Below are positions 35,877 to 47,827 of a DNA stretch of 64,000 nucleotides, in pieces. Made by a program: the position numbers and the translations under genes. The DNA is from CAWDBV01 sp963800705 (GTDB lineage: Bacteria > Actinomycetota > Thermoleophilia > Solirubrobacterales > 70-9). The stretch covers positions 496,001-560,000 of the forward strand of contig CAWDBV010000002.1 of the NCBI GenBank assembly GCA_963800705.1, read 5' to 3'. How positions within the stretch are numbered: the first letter of the stretch is position 1; each line of letters begins with the position of its first letter. The notes under the pieces were generated by a model, which was not told where the DNA came from, made no database searches, and saw only the letters and a program-made list of their open reading frames with translations.

Positions 35877-35894
35877 TTACCATACGTTCAATAA
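35877..35894. promoter_or_regulatory. Imperfect palindrome in the R2lox/glyA divergent region
   Basis: TTACCATACGTTCAATAA has matching ends (TTA/TAA) and centre (ACGT) with mismatched inner arms. It is relatively AT-rich against the surroundings and lies upstream of R2lox and glyA. It is a candidate site for the TetR regulator encoded with R2lox. Confidence 0.3.
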
Positions 35895-35955
35895 AGATGC
35901 ATCCCGTGATTCGTCAGCGCCGCGGCATAGCCTCTGTGGCAACCTTGAGGACAAC

Positions 35956-37236
35956 ATGACCGAGTTACCTGACGACTTCCACAACGCGCCGCTCACCGAG
36001 GTCGATCCCGACATCGCGCGGGTGCTCGACCGCGAGCTCGCGCGCCAGCAGGCGACGCTCGAGATGATCGCCTCGGAGAACTTCGTTCCCCAGGCAGTGC
36101 TCGACGCGGTCGGCTCGGTTCTGACCAACAAGTACGCCGAGGGCTATCCCGGCAAGCGCTATTACGGCGGTTGCGAGGAGGTCGACGTCGCCGAGCAGCT
36201 CGCGATCGACCGGGCAAAGGAGCTGTTCGGAGCCGAGCACGCCAACGTGCAGCCCCACGCCGGCGCCCAGGCCAACAACGCCGCCTACATGGCGATGCTC
36301 GAGCCGGGCGACACGATCATGGGAATGGCGCTCGACCACGGAGGCCACCTCTCGCACGGGATGAAGCTCAACGTCTCGGGCAAGCTCTACGAAGTCGTCC
36401 CCTACCACGTGCGCCGCGAGGACCTGCTCTGCGACATGGATGAGGTCGCGAAGCTCGCCGAGGAGCACAAGCCGAAGGTGATCGTCGCCGGCTGGTCGGC
36501 CTATTCGCGCCAGCTCGACTTCGCCGCCTTCCGCGAGATCGCCGACTCGGTGGGCGCCAAGCTGATGGTCGACATGGCCCACTTCGCCGGGCTCGTCGCG
36601 GCCGGTGAGCACCCGAACCCGGTCGAGCACGCCGACGTCGTCACCACGACGATCCACAAGACGCTCGCTGGACCGCGCAGCGGGATGATCCTCTGCCGCG
36701 AGCAGCTCGCCACTGAGATCAACCGCTCGGTTTTCCCCGGGCAGCAGGGCGGGCCGTTGATGCACGCGATCGCGGCCAAGGCGGTTGCGCTGAAGATCGC
36801 CGCCAGCGAGCCTTTCGCGGAGCGCCAACGGCAGACGATCGCCAACGCCAAGGCGCTGGCGGAGGGGCTGGAGGCCGGCGGGGTGGATGTCCTCACTGGC
36901 GGCACCGACGTCCACCTGGTGCTCGTCGACCTGACGCCGACCGGCGTGTTCGGCAAGGAGGCGGAGCTGCGCCTCGAGGAGGTCGGGATCACCTTGAACC
37001 GGAACGCGATCCCGTTCGACGAGCGCCCGCCGATGGATCCTTCGGGCCTGCGAATCGGAACGCCGGCCCTGACCACGCGCGGCATGGTCGAGGACGACAT
37101 GCGCGAGATCGCCGAGGTGATCTCGGCCGCGCTCGGTGACGACTTCGATTCGCAGAAGGAAGCGCTGCTCGAGCGTACCCGGGCGCTGACGGAGCGCTAC
37201 CCGCTTTACCCGGAGCTCTCAACGACGCTTGTTTAA
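35956..37236 (+). CDS. glyA: Serine hydroxymethyltransferase
   Basis: This is a 426-residue PLP enzyme interconverting serine and glycine with tetrahydrofolate. Conserved segments are LEMIASENFVPQAVLDAVGS, TNKYAEGYPGKRYYGGCE, NVQPHAGAQAN, VDMAHFAGLVAAGEHPNP and TTTIHKTLAGPRSG, where Lys binds PLP. ATG 35956 follows a GAGG ribosome site. It is divergent from the R2lox gene. The one-carbon units also feed the methyl cycle to which S-adenosylhomocysteinase (57837) belongs. Confidence 0.96.
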   Translation: MTELPDDFHNAPLTEVDPDIARVLDRELARQQATLEMIASENFVPQAVLDAVGSVLTNKYAEGYPGKRYYGGCEEVDVAEQLAIDRAKELFGAEHANVQPHAGAQANNAAYMAMLEPGDTIMGMALDHGGHLSHGMKLNVSGKLYEVVPYHVRREDLLCDMDEVAKLAEEHKPKVIVAGWSAYSRQLDFAAFREIADSVGAKLMVDMAHFAGLVAAGEHPNPVEHADVVTTTIHKTLAGPRSGMILCREQLATEINRSVFPGQQGGPLMHAIAAKAVALKIAASEPFAERQRQTIANAKALAEGLEAGGVDVLTGGTDVHLVLVDLTPTGVFGKEAELRLEEVGITLNRNAIPFDERPPMDPSGLRIGTPALTTRGMVEDDMREIAEVISAALGDDFDSQKEALLERTRALTERYPLYPELSTTLV

Positions 37237-37290
37237 AGGGCGTCCTCGCGAGCCGGCACCCCCGGAGCGCGAAGCGCGAGGAGGTGGCCG

Positions 37291-38311
37291 GTGAAAGTCT
37301 GGGTGGACTGCACCGCCGCGGCGCATCCGCTCGTGCTGCGGCCGATCATCGAGCGGCTCGAGGCGGACGGCCACGAGGTCGAGGTGACCGCGCGCGAGTA
37401 CGGTCAGACCGAGGGCGTGCTGAAGCGGCTCGGGATCCCCTACACGACGGTCGGCAGCCACGGCGGCGCCTCGACGCTCGGCAAGGGAACGGCGCTCGCC
37501 AGGCCGCAGCGCCCGGCTCTGGCGCTGGGCGCGTGGGCGCGGCTTTGACCTTGCGCTCGCCCACGGCTCGGTCGACATCGCGCTCGTCTCGGGCGCGCTG
37601 CGGACCCCGCTCGTGCAGATGAACGACTACGAGCACGCCGGGCTCCAGCGCCGGATCTCCTTCCGGGCCGCGCGGCTCGTGATCGCCCCCGAGGCGATCC
37701 CGGTCGAGGCGATGGAGCGCGCCGGGGCGAAGCGCGATCGCCTCTTCCGCTACCCCGGGCTGAAGGAGGACTATTACCTCTCTGACTTCCGCGCTGACCC
37801 GGGCGTGGTCGAGCAGCTCGGCATCGGCGAGGGCCGGCTGCTGGTCGTGATGCGCCCGCCGCCCGAGACCTCCGAGTACCACCGCGACAACCCGCTCTAC
37901 GAGGGACTGCTCGAGCGGCTCGCCGCGGCCGACGATGCTTCGACCGTGGTGATTCCGCGCACCGACGGCCAGGCGGCCCAGGCGCGCAAACGCGGCGGAT
38001 CGCTGCTCGTCCCCGACGGCGAGGTCGACGCCCAGAGCCTGATCGCCTATGCCGATCTGGTCGTAAGCGCGGGGGGGACGATGAACCGCGAGGCCGTCGC
38101 GCTCGGCACCCCCGTCTACACGATCTTCAGCGGCGAGCTCGGCGCCGTAGACGCGGAGTTGATCGAAAAGGGCCTGCTGCGGCCGCTCAAAGATCCGGCC
38201 GATCTACGGCTCGAGCGGCGCTCGAGCGAGCCCGGTGTCCAGCATCCCCGCGACCCGGGTCTGCTCGCGGACGCCGTATTGGGCGCCGGTAAGAGAGAAT
38301 CGGGTCCGTGA
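37291..38311 (+). CDS. DUF354 family protein (one frameshift)
   Basis: The protein begins KVWVDCTAAAHPLVLRPIIE and has the DUF354 marks VTAREYGQTEGVLKRLGIPY and GGASTLGKGTA. It continues after removal of one extra C near 37505 as GRGFDLALAHGSVDIALVSG. The second half has a GT-B-like ending, ADLVVSAGGTMNREAVALGTPVYT, reminiscent of UDP-GlcNAc 2-epimerase/MurG-type folds. The corrected length is 339 residues. Start GTG 37291 follows GAGGAGG. It overlaps the WecA-like gene by 4 nt, suggesting a role in lipid-linked sugar or wall-polymer metabolism. Confidence 0.8.
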
Positions 38312-39546
38312 AGCCCGACAGTATCGACGCACTGCTCGCGTTCGTCTTCGCCGGTTCGGTGGCCTGGATCGTCGTTCCGATCGCCGAGGACTTCGCGCGC
38401 CGGATCGGCGCCATGGACGAGCCGACCGAGCGCGGACTCCACGACGTGCCGACCCCGAAGCTCGGCGGGCTCGCGATCCTGGTCGCGGTCCTCGGCGCGG
38501 GGTTGATCTGGCTGCCCTGGGATCCGCAGACCCGGGCGATCCTGCTCGGAGCGACCGCGATCACCGCGATCGGCGCGATCGACGACATCCTCGACCTACC
38601 GGCGCTCCCGAAGCTGATCGGCCAGATCGGCGCCGCGATCATCCCGGTCACCCAGGGGGTCGTCGTCGACGCCACCACGTTGCCATTCATCGGCGGCTTC
38701 GAGCTCGGCTGGGTCTCCTATCCGCTGACCGTGATCGGGATCGTCGCGATCATCAACGTGATCAACTTCATCGACGGCGTCGACGGGCTCGCATCGGGCG
38801 TGTGCGCGATCTCGGCCGCGACGCTGGCGGTGATCGCGATCTCGCTCGACCGCACCGAGGCCGGTGTACTCGCGGCGCTGACCGCCGGCGCCTCGCTCGG
38901 CTTCCTGCGCCACGGCTTCCCTCCGGCGTCGAGCTTCATGGGCGACACAGGCTCGAACCTGCTCGGCTACCTGCTCGCCGTGACCGCGGTGCAGGGCTCG
39001 CTGAAGACGAACGCGGTGCTGGCGCTGATGCTGCCGCTGCTCGTGCTCGCGGTGCCGATTCTCGACACCGGCTTCGTGGTGGCGAAGCGGATTCGCTACC
39101 GCAAGCCGATCTACCAGGCCGACCGCTGGCACTTCCACCACCGGATGGCGAACATCGGCTTCTCGCAGCGGCGCACGCTCGCCTACCTCTACGGCTGGAC
39201 CCTGGTGCTTGCCGGCCTGGCACTGGCGCTGCGCTTCATTCCCTACAGCGACGACCGCGGCAACTTCGACCTCCTGATGACCGGGGTGATGGTCGCCTGC
39301 CTGCTAATCGCCCTGGCGGCGAGCATCTACGTCGTGATCGTGCTCGAGATCCTGAAGCTGCGAAGGGTGAGAACCCGAGAACGCGTCGGCCGGCGAAAGA
39401 AGCCGGCCCGCAAGACCGAGCGCGAGATCGACGAGGGGGTCGCGGCCGAGCTCGAGACCGGGACTTACCCGACGGTGCGCGCAGACGGAAAGAAGGCGCC
39501 GGCGCGGAGCTCGCAGGGCTCACGCCCCAGGGCGCGCTCGCGCTAG
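38308..39546 (+). CDS. WecA/TagO-type undecaprenyl-phosphate sugar-1-phosphate transferase
   Basis: This is a 412-residue integral membrane enzyme with ~10-11 hydrophobic segments. Signatures are VPTPKLGGLAIL, AIGAIDDILDLP, NFIDGVDGLASG, SFMGDTGSNLLGYLLA and the cytoplasmic ADRWHFHHRM loop. It moves a HexNAc-1-phosphate from a UDP-sugar onto undecaprenyl phosphate to begin a wall or surface polysaccharide. The C-terminal ~60 residues are a basic, probably cytoplasmic extension. LCP ligase and nucleotide-sugar genes lie at 48.9-54.5 kb. Confidence 0.92.
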   Translation: MKPDSIDALLAFVFAGSVAWIVVPIAEDFARRIGAMDEPTERGLHDVPTPKLGGLAILVAVLGAGLIWLPWDPQTRAILLGATAITAIGAIDDILDLPALPKLIGQIGAAIIPVTQGVVVDATTLPFIGGFELGWVSYPLTVIGIVAIINVINFIDGVDGLASGVCAISAATLAVIAISLDRTEAGVLAALTAGASLGFLRHGFPPASSFMGDTGSNLLGYLLAVTAVQGSLKTNAVLALMLPLLVLAVPILDTGFVVAKRIRYRKPIYQADRWHFHHRMANIGFSQRRTLAYLYGWTLVLAGLALALRFIPYSDDRGNFDLLMTGVMVACLLIALAASIYVVIVLEILKLRRVRTRERVGRRKKPARKTEREIDEGVAAELETGTYPTVRADGKKAPARSSQGSRPRARSR

Positions 39547-39572
39547 TCCTCGCGTAGCCGTTTCTGGGTACG

Positions 39573-40409
39573 ATGCTCGGCATGCGGGTCCGGGACATTC
39601 GGTTGGCGGTTGCGGCTGCCGCGGTCGCGCTGCTTCTCGTGCCGGTTGCCGGCGCCGAGGCAAAGCGCGCCGCCGCCGACTTCAGCCTCGGCGGGGTTCC
39701 CTGCCGCACGATCGCCGTACCGGCGGCCGGCCCGGTCGGGGTCGGGGCCTGCCCGGGGGTGCGCCCGGGGGCGATCGTCAACAGCCCCAAGGGGCAGTGC
39801 ACGCTCAACTTCCTGTTCACCGGCTCCGACGGCCGCCGCTACATCGGCACCGCCGGGCACTGCATCCTCGGCGAGGGCATCTCCGGCGGCCAGAACGCCG
39901 GCGAGGCGGCCTGGGGCCCGGGCGTCGGGCCGGCGGCGACCGACTCGGCCGGAAACCGGATCGGCGAGTTCGCCTACGCGGTGCTTCAGGACCCGAGGGA
40001 CTTCGCCCTCATCCGCCTCGATCCCGGGGTCGCCGCCAGCCCGCAGATGTGCGTGTTCGGCGGGCCGAACGGGACCAACAACGATCTCGGCGGCGACCTC
40101 GTCGCCCTGCAGCACTACGGCAACGGTGTCGGCCTCGGGAGCACGGTCCCGGCGCGCACCCACATCGCCGTGGGAATGCCCGACCCCAACCGGGTCTACG
40201 CGACCGGCCTGGCGATCTCGGGCGACTCGGGTGCCGGCGTGATCAGCTCAGACGGCCGCGCCGTAGGCGTCCTGGTCACCGTCGGCCTCCACTTCGGCAC
40301 CGGGCATGGCGGGCTGATCGGCATCACCCGGATCGCCCCGCAGCGGGCGCGGGCCGCACAGGTGCTGGGCGTCGGGCTGACGATGCAGACCGCTGCGCTC
40401 CTGCCTTAA
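39573..40409 (+). CDS. Secreted trypsin-like serine protease family protein
   Basis: This is a 278-residue protein with a signal peptide (LAVAAAAVALLLVPVAGAEA). The chymotrypsin-like triad is visible: YIGTAGHCIL (His), RDFALIRLDP (Asp) and ISGDSGAGVIS (Ser). Four further Cys in the mature part could form disulfides. It is probably extracellular. ATG 39573 or ATG 39582 are both possible starts. Substrate is unknown. Confidence 0.82.
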   Translation: MLGMRVRDIRLAVAAAAVALLLVPVAGAEAKRAAADFSLGGVPCRTIAVPAAGPVGVGACPGVRPGAIVNSPKGQCTLNFLFTGSDGRRYIGTAGHCILGEGISGGQNAGEAAWGPGVGPAATDSAGNRIGEFAYAVLQDPRDFALIRLDPGVAASPQMCVFGGPNGTNNDLGGDLVALQHYGNGVGLGSTVPARTHIAVGMPDPNRVYATGLAISGDSGAGVISSDGRAVGVLVTVGLHFGTGHGGLIGITRIAPQRARAAQVLGVGLTMQTAALLP

Positions 40410-40430
40410 GAGAAGCCAGCATACGTCGGC

Positions 40431-40871
40431 ATGCATCGGCGGCCAGCGGATATGCTCGCCGGCCTGTCTCTCGCCCTGAGCACAACTGACGTGACCGCCC
40501 TGCGCTACCTCGATCTGGTCGTTCTGGCCATGGCTCTGCCGGTATTCCTGGCGGCCGATCTGCCGATGCTCGGCTACGTCGTCGTCGCCGGGGTGTGGCT
40601 CGTGCAGCGAGTGGTCCAGCTGTTCGCCGAGCGCCGCGTCGCCGACGCGCTCGCCCGCGGCGACCGCCGAACGGCGATGGGGCTGACCGCCGGCACGGGT
40701 CTCGGCCGCGTCTGGCTGATCGCGCTCGCGGTGCTGCTCGTCGGGCTGCTCGGCGACCGCGACGCCGGGCTCGCCGCGGCCGTGCTCGCCGCGGTGCTGT
40801 TCACGGCCTACCTAGCAACGCAGATGCTCGGCAGGCTGTTCGCCGACGAGGCCCCGGGTGAAAGCGCCTGA
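40431..40871 (+). CDS. Membrane protein preceding atpB (AtpI-like position)
   Basis: This is a 146-residue protein with four hydrophobic segments (e.g. LVVLAMALPVFLAADLPM, GYVVVAGVWLVQRVVQLF, LIALAVLLVGLLG, AVLAAVLFTAYLATQML). It occupies the place of atpI, the ATP-synthase assembly factor, and overlaps atpB by 1 nt. Sequence likeness to AtpI is weak, so the name rests on context. ATG 40452 could be the true start. Confidence 0.65.
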   Translation: MHRRPADMLAGLSLALSTTDVTALRYLDLVVLAMALPVFLAADLPMLGYVVVAGVWLVQRVVQLFAERRVADALARGDRRTAMGLTAGTGLGRVWLIALAVLLVGLLGDRDAGLAAAVLAAVLFTAYLATQMLGRLFADEAPGESA

Positions 40872-41800
40872 TGGCCGCCTGGTGGAAGAGGAGATCGACC
40901 GGGCAGAAGTTCCTGATCGGTTTCCTGGTCTGGCTCACCGGCGTGATCCTGTTCTACGTCCTGTTCGGGAGCGACGGCAAGAACGACGAGTTCAAGCCCC
41001 AGGACGAGTTCAAGCTCGAGAACTGGATCCCGATCAAGATCGGGCCATTCGACCTCAGCATCACCCGCGCCGTGCTCTACCTGGCCATGGCCAGCGGGCT
41101 GACGATCGCGGCGATGACCTACATCTCCCGCCGCATGGACGACAAGCCGAACCGCGTCCAGACCACCGTCGAGCTCGCCTATGACCTGACCAAGAACAAC
41201 ATCACCGGGGAGAACCTCTCGGGCAAGCTCGCGACCCGCTGGTTCCCCTTCATCGCGACGCTCTTCTTCTTCATCTGGTTCTCGAACATGCTCGGCTACA
41301 TCCCGCTGCCGACCAACTCCCACGAGACCGTGAACATCTTCGGCCTCGAGCTGCCGACCTTCGCGATCTACGCGGCGACCGCCAACATCTCGATCCCGCT
41401 GGCGCTGACACTCGTCGTCTGGATCTCCTACCACGTCGAGGGGATCAGGGCCAAGGGCTTCTTCAAGTACCTGAAGAGCTGGCTGCCATCCGGAATCGAG
41501 GACATGCCGCTCGCGTTCAAGGGGTTCGTGTTCGTGATCGAGGCGATCTCGCACTTCGTGCGGCTGATCTCGCTCTCGGTGCGTCTTTTCGCCAACATCC
41601 TCGCCGGGCACCTGTTGCTGCTTTTCATGGGCGGCGGCCTCGCGGTCCTGCTCGGCCTCTCGGCGCTCGGGGTGGCCACCCTGCCCGCGGCGATGCTCTT
41701 CTTTATCTTCGAAGTCGGCCTGGTCGCCACCCTCCAGGCGTTCATCTTCTCCATCCTTACCTCGATATACATCGGCGGCGCGGTCGCCGAAAGCCACTAG
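40871..41800 (+). CDS. atpB: F0F1 ATP synthase subunit a
   Basis: This is a 309-residue membrane subunit forming the proton half-channels. The essential Arg lies in SVRLFANILAGHLLLLF, and the terminal helix is IFEVGLVATLQAFIFSILTSIYIGGA. The charged N-terminal third (KNDEFKPQDEFKLENWIP) faces the outside. It starts the structural part of the canonical order B, E, F, H, A, G, D, C. Confidence 0.95.
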   Translation: MAAWWKRRSTGQKFLIGFLVWLTGVILFYVLFGSDGKNDEFKPQDEFKLENWIPIKIGPFDLSITRAVLYLAMASGLTIAAMTYISRRMDDKPNRVQTTVELAYDLTKNNITGENLSGKLATRWFPFIATLFFFIWFSNMLGYIPLPTNSHETVNIFGLELPTFAIYAATANISIPLALTLVVWISYHVEGIRAKGFFKYLKSWLPSGIEDMPLAFKGFVFVIEAISHFVRLISLSVRLFANILAGHLLLLFMGGGLAVLLGLSALGVATLPAAMLFFIFEVGLVATLQAFIFSILTSIYIGGAVAESH

Positions 41801-41815
41801 AAAGGAGCATCACTG

Positions 41816-42094
41816 ATGGACTTCCTGCCCCTGATCGCCCAATCGACCGAGACGGTCACCGACACGGGCGTCACCGATGCCGGCAAGGCGATTGCGCTCG
41901 GCGTCGGCGCGGGCCTCGGCTCGATCGGCGCCGGAATCGGCGTCGGGATCATCTTCGGAAAGGAGATCGAGTCGGTCGCACGGCAGCCTGAGATGAAGGA
42001 CGAGCTGCAGAGCATCCGCTGGCTCGGCTTCGCGCTTACCGAGGCGGTCGCGTTCTACACGTTCATCTTCGGCCTGATCGCCTTCTTCCTCTAG
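41816..42094 (+). CDS. atpE: F0F1 ATP synthase subunit c
   Basis: This is a 92-residue two-helix proteolipid that forms the rotor ring. Helix 1 carries GVGAGLGSIGAGIGVG and the polar loop has ARQPEMKDEL. Helix 2 has the ion-binding Glu in GFALTEAVAFYTF. The residue after Glu is Ala, not the Ser/Thr of sodium-binding rings, so proton coupling is likely. An N-terminal extension (~22 residues, Thr/Asp-rich) precedes helix 1. The ribosome site AAAGGAG precedes ATG 41816. Confidence 0.95.
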   Translation: MDFLPLIAQSTETVTDTGVTDAGKAIALGVGAGLGSIGAGIGVGIIFGKEIESVARQPEMKDELQSIRWLGFALTEAVAFYTFIFGLIAFFL

Positions 42095-42101
42095 GCCTCG
42101 A

Positions 42102-42701
42102 GTGGATTTGGTCTCCGACATCGGGCAGTACGTCCTCCTTGCGCAGGAGACCGCCGAGCACGGCGGCGGCGAGGAGGAGGGCGGCAGCTTCCTGGTCACG
42201 CCCGGCCTCGGGCTGATGATCTGGACGCTGGCGTTCTTCCTGATCACGATGTACGTGCTCAGCAAGCTCGCCTTCCCCCGGATCCAGGAGGCGCTCGACA
42301 AGCGCGCCAGCGCGATCCGCGACAACATCGAGGCGGCCGAGAGGCAGCGCAAGGAGGCCGACGAGCTGCTCTCCGAGTACCGGGCCCGCCTTCAGGAGGC
42401 GCGCGAGCAGGCCGACGACATCATGGCCCGCGCCCGCAAGGCCGGCGACACCGCGAAGGCGGAGGCCACCGAGCAGGGCAAGGAGAAGCGCGAGGAGCTG
42501 CTCGAGGCGGCCAAGCGCGACATCGAGGCCGAGACGCGGCGCTCGCTCGAGAAGATCCGCCAGGAGGTCGCCGACCTGACCGTGCTCGCGACCGAGAAGG
42601 TGACCCGCAAGAGCCTCGACGACGCCGACCAGAAGCGACTCGTCGAAGAGGCGCTCGGCGAGGTCGACTTCGGCGACCTGGCCGGAAACGGAAAGAACTG
42701 A
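42102..42701 (+). CDS. atpF: F0F1 ATP synthase subunit b
   Basis: This is a 199-residue peripheral-stalk subunit with one N-terminal transmembrane helix (LMIWTLAFFLITMYVLSKLA) followed by a long charged coiled coil (IQEALDKRASAIRDNIEAAE onward). About 35 residues precede the helix. GTG 42102 is the chosen start. The stop overlaps atpH by 1 nt. Confidence 0.93.
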   Translation: MDLVSDIGQYVLLAQETAEHGGGEEEGGSFLVTPGLGLMIWTLAFFLITMYVLSKLAFPRIQEALDKRASAIRDNIEAAERQRKEADELLSEYRARLQEAREQADDIMARARKAGDTAKAEATEQGKEKREELLEAAKRDIEAETRRSLEKIRQEVADLTVLATEKVTRKSLDDADQKRLVEEALGEVDFGDLAGNGKN

Positions 42702-43235
42702 TGGAAGAGATCGCGCGCGTCTACGCCGACGCCCTCTTCCAGGCCGCGAAGGAAGGCGGCAAGCTCGACCTGATCCGCGAGCAGCTGCGCGCAGTTCACC
42801 GACCAGCTCGCCCAGAGCCAGGAGATGCAGCTCTTCTTCTTCAGCCCCTACTTCTCCTCGACCGAGAAGACCGAGGGCCTCCACAAGGCACTCGAGGGAG
42901 CCGACGACGAGTTCCTCAACTTCCTCGACCTCCTCAACGACAAGCACCGGGCGCCGGCGATCTTCCGCATCCGCCGCCGCTTCGAGGATCTGTGGGCGGA
43001 GGAGAACAAGCAGCTTGGCGTCACGGTCACGAGCGCCGTCGAGCTCGATCCCGCGGTCGTCGATCAGATCGGCAAGCGAATCGAGGAGCAGACGGGACAG
43101 ACCGTTGACCTCGAGAGCAAGGTCGACGACGACATCCTCGGCGGACTGGTCCTGCAGGTTGGAAACATGGTGCTCGACGCGAGCATTCGCAACCGGCTGG
43201 AAAAACTTCGAAAGAACGTCGCGCTGGCGGCGTAG
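42701..43235 (+). CDS. atpH: F0F1 ATP synthase subunit delta (one frameshift)
   Basis: This is the OSCP/delta subunit linking F1 to the peripheral stalk. It begins MEEIARVYADALFQAAKEGG. An extra G near 42791 breaks the frame after REQLR, and removing it gives QFTDQLAQSQEMQLFFFSPY and on to the family C-terminus DDDILGGLVLQVGNMVLDASIR. The corrected length is 177 residues, normal for AtpH. A broken atpH in an otherwise complete operon suggests a sequence error. Confidence 0.9.
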
Positions 43236-43256
43236 GAAAGGGAGACGAAAGAGCCA

Positions 43257-44917
<1,661 letters not shown>

Positions 44918-44937
44918 CCGGCGCCCCCGTGACCTAG

Positions 44938-45876
44938 ATGGCCACCCGCAAGGAAGTCAAGAGCCGCATCGCCTCGGTGAAGAACGTGCAGAAGATCACC
45001 CGCGCGATGGAGATGGTCGCCGCCGCGCGGCTGCGCCGCGCCGAGGAGCGCATCGACGCGCTGCGCCCCTACGCGCAGGAGCTCCGCAAGATGACCCGCA
45101 ACGTCGCCGAGGCCGCCGGCGCCGAGGCCCGCGGTGTGCCGCTGCTCGAGGAGCGCGAGACCGTGAAGCGGGTCGGAATCCTGCTCGTCACCGGCGACCG
45201 CGGCCTCGCCGGCTCGTTCAACTCGCAGATCATCCGCGAGGGCATCCGCCTCGCGCGCGAGCTGCGTGCCGAGGGGACCGAGGTCTCGTTCTCGGTCGTC
45301 GGGCGCCGCGGCGCCTCCTCGATGCGGTTCCGCGGCGAGGAGCTCGTGCATGACTACATCGGCTTCACCGACCGGCCCGGGTTCGCGAACGCGCGCGACA
45401 TCGCCGAGAACCTGACCACGGCCTACGTCGACGAGGAGATCGACCGCGCCGAGCTGATCTACAACCGCTACGTCTCGCCGCTGACCCAGTACGTGCGCCG
45501 CCAGACGCTGCTCCCGATCCAGCAGGCCGAGGTCTTCGGCGAGGGGGTCGAGAAGCTCGCCAAGGAAGAGGCCGACGTCGACGAGGAGCTCGCCGCGGCC
45601 CACCGCAAGGCGCTCTGGGTCTACGAGCCCGACCCGGAGGAGCTGCTCGCCGAGCTGATCCCCGAGTACGCGCAGCTCTCGGTCTACCGCGCCCTGCTCG
45701 AGTCGACCGCGTCCGAGCACGGGGCGCGGATGACCGCGATGCGAAACGCAGCCGAGAACGCCAAGGAGGTGATCAGCGACCTGACGCTGGAGATGAACCG
45801 CGTGCGCCAGGCCGAGATCACCCAGGAGATTCTCGAAGTCGTCGGAGGCGCCGAGGCGCTGTCCGGAAAATCCTGA
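44938..45876 (+). CDS. atpG: F0F1 ATP synthase subunit gamma
   Basis: This is a 312-residue central-stalk subunit with N-terminal helix RIASVKNVQKITRAMEMVAA, middle Rossmann-like LLVTGDRGLAGSFNSQI and C-terminal helix RMTAMRNAAENAKEVISDLT ending in the conserved RQAEITQEILEVVGGAEAL. It rotates inside the alpha/beta ring. Intact frame; 20 nt after atpA. Confidence 0.95.
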   Translation: MATRKEVKSRIASVKNVQKITRAMEMVAAARLRRAEERIDALRPYAQELRKMTRNVAEAAGAEARGVPLLEERETVKRVGILLVTGDRGLAGSFNSQIIREGIRLARELRAEGTEVSFSVVGRRGASSMRFRGEELVHDYIGFTDRPGFANARDIAENLTTAYVDEEIDRAELIYNRYVSPLTQYVRRQTLLPIQQAEVFGEGVEKLAKEEADVDEELAAAHRKALWVYEPDPEELLAELIPEYAQLSVYRALLESTASEHGARMTAMRNAAENAKEVISDLTLEMNRVRQAEITQEILEVVGGAEALSGKS

Positions 45877-45894
45877 GAGGAGCAGACCTGACGA

Positions 45895-47398
<1,504 letters not shown>

Positions 47399-47406
<8 letters not shown>

Positions 47407-47815
47407 GGGGAACACCTTCCACGCCGAGGTCCTCACCCCCGAGGGAGAGATCTTCGACGGTGAGGTGAAGCGGGTCTCGACCCGCACCAAGGTGGGGGAG
47501 ATCGGCATCCTCGCCAAACACGCACCGGTGCTGGCGCGGCTTCAGCCCACCGAGCTGCGGCTGCTGATGCCCGACGACGAGGTGCGGCGCTGGGCGCAGG
47601 CCGAGGGCTGGCTGCAGGTGTTCGCCAACCGCGCGATGCTGCTGGTAAGCGAGGCGATCCCGCCCGATCAGCTCGACGAGGGCGAGCTAAAGGAGCGGGT
47701 CAGCGATGCAGAGCAGCGGATGAAGGAGGCGGATGAAACCTCAGCGGCCTTCCGCCAGGCCGAACGGGACAAGCTTCGCGCCGAGGCTTTCCTCACCGTC
47801 GCCGCCGGCGAGTAA
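47399..47815 (+). CDS. atpC: F0F1 ATP synthase subunit epsilon
   Basis: This is a 138-residue subunit. The N-terminal beta-sandwich (FHAEVLTPEGEIFDGEVKRV, GEIGILAKHAPVLARL) is followed by a C-terminal helical hairpin (DEGELKERVSDAEQRMKEAD). It links gamma to the c ring and can inhibit ATP hydrolysis. It is the last gene of the operon. Confidence 0.93.
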
Positions 47816-47827
47816 GCGGGCCGCGCC

